Below, piece after piece: positions 45,584 to 53,228 of a stretch of DNA of 53,228 nt. Below the pieces are notes generated by a model, which was not told where the DNA came from, made no database searches, and saw nothing but the letters and a program-made list of their open reading frames with translations. Position 1 is the first letter of the stretch. Every line of letters begins with the position of its first letter. Both the position numbers and the translations under genes were made by a program. The stretch is taken from NCBI GenBank assembly GCA_003697125.1, contig RFGB01000021.1, positions 1 to 53,228 of the forward strand, written 5' to 3'. The stretch is from Alphaproteobacteria bacterium (GTDB lineage Bacteria; Pseudomonadota; Alphaproteobacteria; Rhodobacterales; Rhodobacteraceae).

Positions 45584-47173
45584 TCACTGTCCGGCAATCC
45601 GGGCGTGCATTGCCGCACCGAGCCCGTCCTCGGTCCAGATCCGCACCGCCTCGGCGGCCATCTCGGCGAATGCCGCGGCCAGTTCCGGCCGGCCCGCAGC
45701 CATGCGGTCCAGGTCATCGCGCAGGTTGGCCGATGCCTGATCCCCCGCCGCGGCGGCCAGCGTCGCGAACAGATAGGCCGTGGGGTAACTGCGCGGCACG
45801 CTGCGCCCGAGATAGGCGTCGAAGGCAAGCTTGCGCAGCCCCTCTACAGTGGCATTCGCGATGACCTCGGCCCTGCGCGCGGCCAGATCCGGATCTTCGG
45901 GAAAGGCGGCCAGGATCACCGACTGGGCCTTCAGCATGTCGGCCGCGTCCAGTGCGCCTTCGATGCGTCCCGCCAGCGCGCCCGCGCCGGGCATTCCGCC
46001 TGCCAGCGCGACCAGTGCGTAGGGATAGGCGGCATCCATTCGCCCGGCGGCTGCCAACCCCTCGGCCAGGATCATCGCGGCCTCGGCGTTCCAGCTGCCC
46101 GCGGCCAGCGGCACGAGCAGCTTCATCGCCGCATCGCGGTTGCGCGGCGCGCCGATGCCCGACATCAGCGCCCGCCCCGCGGCGAGGCGCTCGGCCTCGG
46201 ACAGGCCGTCAGCCTCCGACAGCGCGGCGCGCAGCAGCTCTGGCGCCAGCACCCGCATGGCACTGTGGGGCTCGGTCGACACCACGGGCGCAAGGGCCTC
46301 GACCAGGGCGTCGGGACTGTCGAACACATCCGCGTTCAGCCAGACCGGTTCCTGGGGCGCGGCCCGCACGGTCAGCCGGCCCTTCCCGGCGACGAACTGG
46401 CCGAGCGCCGCGCCCAGCGAGTCGACGAAGGCCTGACCTGCGGGCGAGATCTCGCGCTGCCCTCCCCTGGTCAGTTCCTGCATCACGCCACCGGCCACCA
46501 TGTCGGGAATGGCGTCGACCGACCCGACCATGCCCCCGACCATCGGCTCGACACGCGACCACAGCCCGGCATCGGTCAGCGACAGCTCGACCCCCGACAT
46601 GAGCACGGTCGGCCGGGGATCATCCTCGAACAGCCCCTCGACCCCGAAATAGGCGAAATCGGCCGACGCGGTCAGCGTCACCGCATCGCGCATCGCCGCC
46701 TGCAGCGTCAGCCGCGCGGCAGCGCTGGACAGCTGATAGTCGAGGCGCAGCACCGCCGTGTCGATCGCCAGGCCCTCATAGCCAAGCTGGCCCAGCGTGC
46801 CGCGCATCTCCTCCTCGAGGCAGACCGGCGGCACCGTCACCTCGGTGACCTCGATGACCTGAGACATCGAGTCGGCCAGGGTCTCTCCGTTCAGCGCCAT
46901 GCGTCCGATGACGATCTCGCACCGCTCGTCCTGGCCGAGCCAGTCCAGGCGCGGATAGATCCGCACGCCGGTTGCGGTCGCACCGGAATGGAGATCGTAG
47001 GAAAGGCTCTCGTATGTGAACTCCACCGCGCCGCGCAGCATCAGCACCAGCTGAGCCCGCACCATGTTGCCGAGAAGCTCCAGGGTGCGGCCGCGCTCCT
47101 GCGCCGCGGCTGGCCCGGATCCCAGCGCGACCATCGACGCAGCGACCGCACCGGCCAGGGTCTGTCTGAACAT
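45584..47173 (-). CDS. Secreted/periplasmic hypothetical protein
   Basis: MFRQTLAGAVAASMVALGSGPAAAQERGRT signal peptide; ~529 aa continuous ORF, helical repeat-like C-terminal half. Confidence 0.75.
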   Translation of the reverse strand: MFRQTLAGAVAASMVALGSGPAAAQERGRTLELLGNMVRAQLVLMLRGAVEFTYESLSYDLHSGATATGVRIYPRLDWLGQDERCEIVIGRMALNGETLADSMSQVIEVTEVTVPPVCLEEEMRGTLGQLGYEGLAIDTAVLRLDYQLSSAAARLTLQAAMRDAVTLTASADFAYFGVEGLFEDDPRPTVLMSGVELSLTDAGLWSRVEPMVGGMVGSVDAIPDMVAGGVMQELTRGGQREISPAGQAFVDSLGAALGQFVAGKGRLTVRAAPQEPVWLNADVFDSPDALVEALAPVVSTEPHSAMRVLAPELLRAALSEADGLSEAERLAAGRALMSGIGAPRNRDAAMKLLVPLAAGSWNAEAAMILAEGLAAAGRMDAAYPYALVALAGGMPGAGALAGRIEGALDAADMLKAQSVILAAFPEDPDLAARRAEVIANATVEGLRKLAFDAYLGRSVPRSYPTAYLFATLAAAAGDQASANLRDDLDRMAAGRPELAAAFAEMAAEAVRIWTEDGLGAAMHARIAGQ

Positions 47174-47242
47174 CTGCAACTCTCCGTTTCGTCAAAGAAG
47201 CGGAACACTAGCACAGACCCCGCGGCGGCGAAACGCCGGGCT

Positions 47243-48076
47243 TCAGCGAGACATCAGCATCCCCGTCGCCATTGCCGCCAGACGCGGCGGCGCCATGCGC
47301 GCAAGCATGGCGGCCACCGCCGGAAGCACCCCCGGAACCACCACGCCGCGCCGGCGCATCGCGGCGCGATAGCCGATCCGGGCGATCCTCCCGGCCTGCG
47401 CCGCGGGCATCAGGCGCAGGATGCGAACCCCCTCCAGCCCGGCGACCCGCACAAACCCGGTGCGCACCGGACCAGGGCACAGGGCGGTGACCGAGACGCC
47501 GCGATGGCCGGCCCGGCGCAGCTCCTCGGCCAGCGCCACCGAGAGGCTGACCACATAGGCCTTGGTGGCGTGATAGACGGCCAGATTGGGGCCGGGCGCG
47601 AAACCTGCCAGAGAGGCGACGTTCAGGATGCGCCCCTCGCCGGCAGCCGTCATCTGGCCCAGAGCGAGACGCGACAGCTCGGTCAGCGCGGTCACGTTCA
47701 CCGCGATCATCGCGGCCAGCCGCGCCGGGTCGGAGCTGGCGAAGGGGCCGTGGAGCCCGAAGCCGGCATTGTTGACCACAAGCCCGACCTGACGCCCGTC
47801 CAGGGCCTGCCACAGGGCCGCCGCCGCGCCGGGTGCGGCCAGATCGAGCGGCAGGACCTCGGCATGACCGCCGCGCCCGCCTATCTCTCCGGCCAGCGCC
47901 TCCAGCGCCTCGGCGCGCCGGGCGACCAGCACCACCGGCCAGCCGTCGGCGGCGGCCAGGCGGGCAATCTCGCGCCCGATCCCTTCCGAAGCCCCAGTGA
48001 CGACCGCGAGACCGGGCCGCCTCAGCCCTGCTGCATCAGCACCGCCACCCCGGGCAGGGTCTTGCCTTCCAGCCAT
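47243..48076 (-). CDS. SDR family oxidoreductase (start uncertain, overlaps pgk 3' end)
   Basis: [32 protein letters not shown]...[13 protein letters not shown]...[24 protein letters not shown]. Confidence 0.88.
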   Translation of the reverse strand: MAGRQDPARGGGADAAGLRRPGLAVVTGASEGIGREIARLAAADGWPVVLVARRAEALEALAGEIGGRGGHAEVLPLDLAAPGAAAALWQALDGRQVGLVVNNAGFGLHGPFASSDPARLAAMIAVNVTALTELSRLALGQMTAAGEGRILNVASLAGFAPGPNLAVYHATKAYVVSLSVALAEELRRAGHRGVSVTALCPGPVRTGFVRVAGLEGVRILRLMPAAQAGRIARIGYRAAMRRRGVVVPGVLPAVAAMLARMAPPRLAAMATGMLMSR

Positions 48077-49218
48077 TCCAGGAACGCCCCCCCCGCCGTC
48101 GAGACATAGCTGAACCGCGCCGCGGCCCCCGAACGGTTCAGCGCCGCGACGGTGTCGCCTCCGCCCGCGACCGAGACCAGCCGCCCGGCCTCGGTCAGGC
48201 TGGCGGCCTTCAGTGCGGCGGCATCGGTCGCGGCATTGAACGGCTCGACCTCGAACGCGCCCAGCGGGCCGTTCCAGACCAGCGTGCGCGCCGCCTCGAA
48301 GGCGCGCTCGATCGCCACCACCGATCGCGGCCCCGCGTCCAGGATCATCATGTCGCGCGGAACATGGCCGATGTCGACGACCTGGGCGCGGGCATGGGGC
48401 CGCAATTCCTCCGCAACCACCGCATCCACCGGCAGCAGCAGCTCGCAGCCGCGCGCCGCCGCCTGTGCCATGATCTCCCGCGCAGTGTCCGCAAGATCAT
48501 GCTCGCACAGCGAGCGGCCGACATCGACGCCCTGCGCGGCCAGGAAGGTGTTGGCCATGCCGCCGCCGATCACCAGGCGGTCGACCCTGCCGATCAGATT
48601 GCCCAGCAGCGCGAGCTTGGTCGAGACCTTCGCCCCCCCGACCACCGCCACCAGCGGGCGGGCGGGATCCTCCAGCGCCGCTTCCAGCGCGCGCAGCTCG
48701 GCCTCCATCAGCCGGCCGGCGCAGGCGGGCAGGATCTGCGCGACCCCGACGATCGAGGCGTGGGCACGATGGGCGGCCGAGAAGGCGTCGTTGCAGAACA
48801 CATCCCCCCAGCTGGCGAAACTGCGCGCCAGCGCGGGGTCGTTCTTCTCCTCGCCGGGATAGAACCGGGTGTTCTCCAGAAGCAGGATCTCGCCCGGCTT
48901 CAGCGCCAGCGTCCGCGCGCGGACCGCCTCGGGATCGGTCTCGGGGCAGAACGCCACCGGCCGCCCCACCGCCTCCTGCAGCGCCGGAAGCACCTGCGCC
49001 AGCGACATCGCGGGCACCTCCTGCCCCTTCGGCCGGCCGAAATGCGACAGCAGGACGGGCATGCCGCCCTTTGCCTCGATGTCCCGCAGGGTCGGCAGGA
49101 TCCGCGCGATCCGGGTGGTGTCGGTGACCACGCCGTTTTCCACCGGCACGTTCAGATCGACGCGCACCAGCACGCGCCGGCCGGCCAGGTCGATGTCATC
49201 AAGCGTGCGGAACCGCAT
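48022..49218 (-). CDS. pgk: Phosphoglycerate kinase
   Basis: [37 protein letters not shown]...[15 protein letters not shown]...[14 protein letters not shown]. Confidence 0.97.
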   Translation of the reverse strand: MRFRTLDDIDLAGRRVLVRVDLNVPVENGVVTDTTRIARILPTLRDIEAKGGMPVLLSHFGRPKGQEVPAMSLAQVLPALQEAVGRPVAFCPETDPEAVRARTLALKPGEILLLENTRFYPGEEKNDPALARSFASWGDVFCNDAFSAAHRAHASIVGVAQILPACAGRLMEAELRALEAALEDPARPLVAVVGGAKVSTKLALLGNLIGRVDRLVIGGGMANTFLAAQGVDVGRSLCEHDLADTAREIMAQAAARGCELLLPVDAVVAEELRPHARAQVVDIGHVPRDMMILDAGPRSVVAIERAFEAARTLVWNGPLGAFEVEPFNAATDAAALKAASLTEAGRLVSVAGGGDTVAALNRSGAAARFSYVSTAGGAFLEWLEGKTLPGVAVLMQQG

Positions 49219-49228
49219 CCGGGGCGCC

Positions 49229-50230
49229 TCAGATCAGCCGGCCCATGGCAACGGCGGTGTCGGCCATGCGGTTCGAGAAGCCCCACTCGTTGTCATACCA
49301 GCTCAGGATCCGGCACAGCCGCCCCTCCATCACCTTCGTCTGGTCCATGTGGAAGATGCTCGAGCGCGGGTCATGGTTGAAATCCGCGCTGACCAGCGGC
49401 TCGTCGGTATAGCCGAGGATGCCCTTCAGCTCGCCATCGGCCGCGGCGCGGACGGCATCGTTGATCTCCTCGACGCTGGTCGGACGCGCCGCCACGAAGG
49501 TCAGATCGACGACCGACACGTTGGGCGTCGGCACGCGGATCGCCACCCCGTCCAGCCGGCCGTTCAGCTCGGGCAGGACCAGCCCCACCGCCTTCGCCGC
49601 CCCGGTCGAGGTGGGGATCATGCTCAGCGCCGCGGCGCGGGCGCGGTAGAGATCCTTGTGCATGGTGTCCAGCGTCGGCTGGTCGCCGGTATAGCTGTGG
49701 ATCGTGGTCATGAATCCGCGCTCGATCCCGATCGCGCGGTGCAGCACATGCGCCACGGGCGCGAGGCAGTTGGTGGTGCAGGAGGCGTTCGAGACCACGA
49801 TCTCGTCGCCCGTCAGCGCCGCGTGATTGACGCCATAGACCACCGTGCGGTCCGCGCCCGCGCAGGGGGCGGAGACCAGCACCCGCTTGGACCCGTTCTT
49901 CAGATGGGCGACGGCCTTTTCCTTGCTGGTGAAGATGCCGGTGCATTCCAGCGCGATGTCCACATCGGCCCAGGGCAGCTCTCCGGGATCGCGGATCGCG
50001 GTCACCCGGATCGGCCCGCGCCCCACATCGATGGCATCGTCCTTCACCCGCACCTCGCCGGGAAACCGGCCATGCACCGAATCATGGCGCAGCAGATGGG
50101 CGTTTGTCTCGACCGGGCCGAGATCGTTGATCGCCACCACCTCGATGTCGGTGCGGCCCGACTCGATGATCGCCCGCAGGATGTTGCGCCCGATCCGGCC
50201 GAACCCGTTGATCGCCACCTTCACCGCCAT
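49229..50230 (-). CDS. gap: Glyceraldehyde-3-phosphate dehydrogenase, type I
   Basis: [21 protein letters not shown]..., [30 protein letters not shown]. Confidence 0.97.
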   Translation of the reverse strand: MAVKVAINGFGRIGRNILRAIIESGRTDIEVVAINDLGPVETNAHLLRHDSVHGRFPGEVRVKDDAIDVGRGPIRVTAIRDPGELPWADVDIALECTGIFTSKEKAVAHLKNGSKRVLVSAPCAGADRTVVYGVNHAALTGDEIVVSNASCTTNCLAPVAHVLHRAIGIERGFMTTIHSYTGDQPTLDTMHKDLYRARAAALSMIPTSTGAAKAVGLVLPELNGRLDGVAIRVPTPNVSVVDLTFVAARPTSVEEINDAVRAAADGELKGILGYTDEPLVSADFNHDPRSSIFHMDQTKVMEGRLCRILSWYDNEWGFSNRMADTAVAMGRLI

Positions 50231-50323
50231 CTCGCCCTCCCGTCCTGTGCAGCCCGATGCGCGCAAGGCTCTACTGCCCCCCCGCACCCGGGTCAACCGG
50301 ATGCGCCACCGCGCCCGCGGGCG

Positions 50324-52342
50324 TCACAGCAGCGACTTCACCGTCTCGGCCACCGCCTGCGGCGTGATGCCGAAATGGGCATAGAGGTCCTTGTATGGCC
50401 CCGAGGCACCGAAGCCCTTCATGCCGACGAAGCCGGCGCGGGATTCGCGCCCCCGCTCGCCGATCAGCCAGCGGTCCCATCCCATGCGCACCGCCGCCTC
50501 GACCCCCACGCGCACCGGGCCGGCCGGCAGGATGCGGCGGCGATAGCCCTCCTCCTGCGCCGCGAACAGTTCCCAGCACGGCATCGAGACCACCCGCGTG
50601 CCGACACCCTCGGCCTGCAGGAGCGCCCGCGCCTCCAGGGCGATCGACACCTCCGATCCGGTGGCCAGCAGGATCGCCTGCCGCCGGCCCTCGGCCTCGG
50701 CCAGCACATAGGCACCCATCGCCGAGAGGTTCTTCACCCTGTGTTCGCGGCGCAGCGTGGGCAGGTTCTGCCGGGTCAGCGCCAGGACGCTGGGGCCGCG
50801 GACCGCGGTCAGGGCCAGGGCCCAGGCCTCGGCGGTCTCGACCGCGTCGGCGGGGCGGAACACGGCCATGCCGGGAATCGCCCGCAGGCCGGCCAGATGC
50901 TCGACCGGCTGATGGGTGGGACCGTCCTCGCCCAGGCCGATGGAATCATGGGTCATGACATAGACGACCCGCTGGCCCATCAGGGCCGACAGCCGCATTG
51001 CCGGCCGCGCATAGTCCGAGAAGACCAGGAAGGTGCCGCCATAGGGCAGGATGCCGCCATGCAGCGCCATGCCGTTCATCGCCGCGGCCATGGCATGTTC
51101 GCGCACGCCGTAATGGATGTAGCGCCCCTTGCGGTTGCCGGGCTCGAAGATGCCCAGCCCCTCGGTCAGGGTGTTGTTCGACCCGGTCAGGTCGGCCGAG
51201 CCGCCCATCGTCTCCGGCGTCACGGCATTGATCTCGGCCAGCGCCAGTTCCGACGCCTTGCGCGTGGCCAGCGACGGCGCCTCCGATGACAGCCGCGCCT
51301 TCAGCCGGGTCAGCGCCGGCACCAGCCGCCGCGGCGGCTCGCCGGCCATCACCCGCGCGAACTCCGCCCGCCGGGCGGGGGTCAGCGCTTCCAGCCGCGC
51401 CTGCCAGGCCGCCCGCGCCTCGGCGCCGCGCCGGCCCGCCGCCCGCCACAGGGCGCGGATCTCCTCGGGGATCTCGAAGGGCGGATGCGGCCAGCCATAG
51501 GCCTCGCGCAGCAGCGCCACCTCGGCCGCGCCCAGGGGGGCGCCATGGACGGCGGCGCTGCCCTCCTTGTGCGGGGCGCCAAAGCCGATCCGGGTGCGGC
51601 AGGCGATCAGGGTCGGTCGCCGGGTCTCCAGCGCGGCGGAGATCGCCCCCTCGATCGCCTGCGGATCATGGCCGTCGCAGGACAGCACCGCCCAGCCCGA
51701 GGCGCGGAAGCGCGCCGTCTGGTCGGTGGCGTCGGCCAGGCTGACCGGCCCGTCGATCGAGATGCCGTTGTCGTCCCACAGCACGATCAGCCGCGACAGG
51801 CGCTGCCGCCCGGCCAGCGCGATCGCCTCCTGGCTGATGCCCTCCATCAGACAGCCATCCCCGGCGATGACGAAGGTGCGGTGATCGACCACCCCCTTGC
51901 CGAAACGGGCGCGCAGCGACTCCTCGGCAATCGCCATGCCGACGGCATTGGCCAGCCCCTGCCCCAGCGGCCCGGTGGTCGTCTCGATCCCCGGCGCATG
52001 GCCGTATTCGGGATGGCCCGCCGTCTTCGCGCCCAGCTGGCGGAAGCGGCGCAGCTCCTCCAGCGTCATGCCCGGCACGCCGGTCAGGTGCAAAAGCCCG
52101 TAGAGCAGCATCGAGCCATGCCCCGCGGAGAGCACGAAGCGGTCGCGATCGGGCCAGTCGGGGGCCTGTGCGTCGAAGCGCAGGAAGCGCCGGAACAGCA
52201 CGGTCGCCACGTCCGCCATGCCCATCGGCATTCCGGGATGGCCCGACTGCGCGGCCTCGACCGCATCCACCGCAAGCATCCTGAGTGCCGTGGCCATCGC
52301 CCAGTGCTCGGGATGCGCCGCGCGCAGCTCCGCCAGTTCCAT
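50324..52342 (-). CDS. tkt: Transketolase
   Basis: [27 protein letters not shown]...[18 protein letters not shown]...[29 protein letters not shown]. Confidence 0.97.
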   Translation of the reverse strand: MELAELRAAHPEHWAMATALRMLAVDAVEAAQSGHPGMPMGMADVATVLFRRFLRFDAQAPDWPDRDRFVLSAGHGSMLLYGLLHLTGVPGMTLEELRRFRQLGAKTAGHPEYGHAPGIETTTGPLGQGLANAVGMAIAEESLRARFGKGVVDHRTFVIAGDGCLMEGISQEAIALAGRQRLSRLIVLWDDNGISIDGPVSLADATDQTARFRASGWAVLSCDGHDPQAIEGAISAALETRRPTLIACRTRIGFGAPHKEGSAAVHGAPLGAAEVALLREAYGWPHPPFEIPEEIRALWRAAGRRGAEARAAWQARLEALTPARRAEFARVMAGEPPRRLVPALTRLKARLSSEAPSLATRKASELALAEINAVTPETMGGSADLTGSNNTLTEGLGIFEPGNRKGRYIHYGVREHAMAAAMNGMALHGGILPYGGTFLVFSDYARPAMRLSALMGQRVVYVMTHDSIGLGEDGPTHQPVEHLAGLRAIPGMAVFRPADAVETAEAWALALTAVRGPSVLALTRQNLPTLRREHRVKNLSAMGAYVLAEAEGRRQAILLATGSEVSIALEARALLQAEGVGTRVVSMPCWELFAAQEEGYRRRILPAGPVRVGVEAAVRMGWDRWLIGERGRESRAGFVGMKGFGASGPYKDLYAHFGITPQAVAETVKSLL

Positions 52343-52518
52343 TTCCAGGTCCCTCCAGATGCGCCCGCCGCCGGCGCGCGCGCAGCTTTAGCAGCCCCGT
52401 CCCGGGGGTCAAGCATCCGCGCGGCTCTGGGCTTGGCCGGCGCTTTCGGGCTAGACTCGGTGCCCGGAACGATGCCGGCCGATTCGGGGTGGCCGGCGTC
52501 GAAGGCGGGGCGGGCAGG

Positions 52519-52764
52519 ATGACGGATCTCAACCGGATCGAGGCGCGGATCAACCGGGCGCTGGCGCGGATCGAGGCGGCACTCGACGCCGTGGCGGATG
52601 GTGGCGCCGCGGCGGGCGATGATCTCTCGGCGGTTGCCCGCGAGCAGGCGCGCGAGATCGCCGCGCTGCGCGAGCGTCTGGAACGCCTGCAGGAGGAGCG
52701 GCGCCGCGATGCCGAGGATGTCAGCGCCATACTCGCCGACCTCAAGCCGCTGCTGGAGTCCTGA
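52519..52764 (+). CDS. Small coiled-coil hypothetical protein upstream of zapA
   Basis: MTDLNRIEARINRALARIEAALDAVADGGAAAGDDLSAVAREQAREIAALRERLERLQEE; heptad-rich. Confidence 0.75.
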   Translation: MTDLNRIEARINRALARIEAALDAVADGGAAAGDDLSAVAREQAREIAALRERLERLQEERRRDAEDVSAILADLKPLLES

Positions 52765-52767
52765 GCC

Positions 52768-53187
52768 ATGCCCGAGATCGAGATCTCCATCGCCGGCCGC
52801 AACTATCGCGTGGCCTGCGGACCGGGCGAGGAACAGCATCTGAACGCCGCCGCGCGGGTGATCGACATCGAGGCCGAGGCCCTGCGCCGCGCCAATGGTG
52901 CCATCCCCGAAAGCCGGCTGATGCTGATGTCGGCGCTGATCATCGCCGACCGCCTGAACGGCACCGAGGCGCGCCTGCGCGCGCTGGAGGAGACGCTTCA
53001 GGACACCCAGCGCAAGCTGCGCATCAGCGAGGCGAAGCTGCGCGAGGCCGCCGCCAGCCCGCCCGCGCGGCCGCGCGACCAGGCCAACCTGTTCGCCGAC
53101 GATCTGGCCGAGGACGCCATCGCCCTGCTCGAACAGACCGCCGACCGGCTGGAACGGCTGGCCGACCGCGTCGCCCCGGCCGACTGA
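52768..53187 (+). CDS. zapA: Cell division protein ZapA
   Basis: MPEIEISIAGRNYRVACGPGEEQHLNAAARVIDIEAEAL...RLMLMSALIIADRLNGTE. Confidence 0.9.
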   Translation: MPEIEISIAGRNYRVACGPGEEQHLNAAARVIDIEAEALRRANGAIPESRLMLMSALIIADRLNGTEARLRALEETLQDTQRKLRISEAKLREAAASPPARPRDQANLFADDLAEDAIALLEQTADRLERLADRVAPAD

Positions 53188-53197
53188 ACGCGGTCGG

Positions 53198-53228
53198 CCC
53201 CGCCTTTCCCGCCCCGCCTTTCCCGCCC
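53198..53228. repeat. 14-bp tandem repeat (CCCCGCCTTTCCCG x2 + CCC), cut by window end
   Basis: Direct reading of the last 31 nt. Confidence 0.7.

Noticed and set aside
45605-51289. Long + strand ORFs (45605-48109, 48869-51289) over the hypothetical gene, SDR, pgk, gap and tkt
   Set aside because: Antisense shadows of unmistakable glycolysis/pentose-phosphate genes.

Overview
High-GC alphaproteobacterial chromosome segment, probably Rhodobacterales/Paracoccaceae judging by gene content and synteny. No rRNA, tRNA, CRISPR array or IS element was recognised. Left part (1-21 kb): a DUF4177 fragment; frmA-DUF1330-GST; a phytanoyl-CoA dioxygenase-like protein; an in-frame ribbon-helix-helix/rhodanese fusion; a Fur-family regulator divergent from a four-gene Mn/Zn ABC transporter; a ~1070-aa reductive dehalogenase fused to a ferredoxin-reductase/[2Fe-2S] module; a GT39-type glycosyltransferase; an MBL-fold hydrolase; a glutamine-amidotransferase-like hydrolase; malate synthase G; and aminopeptidase N. 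Middle (21-28 kb): rpsF-rpsR-rplI and fabD/fabG/acpP/fabF/mltG. Then, at 28.1-43.2 kb, a complete and apparently intact gene transfer agent (RcGTA-like) structural cluster. It has an unusual leader (sigma70-like promoter, repeat motif and intrinsic terminator before the first gene) and strong hairpins in the g2/g3 and g5/g6 gaps. Right part (43-53 kb): cysE, an ftsB-like gene, class I fructose-bisphosphate aldolase, a secreted hypothetical, an SDR, pgk, gap, tkt and zapA. The items I would follow up first are the self-sufficient reductive dehalogenase with its visible internal domain duplication, and the RNA/DNA control elements in and before the GTA cluster. All calls come from reading the sequence and ORF translations; no database search was run.
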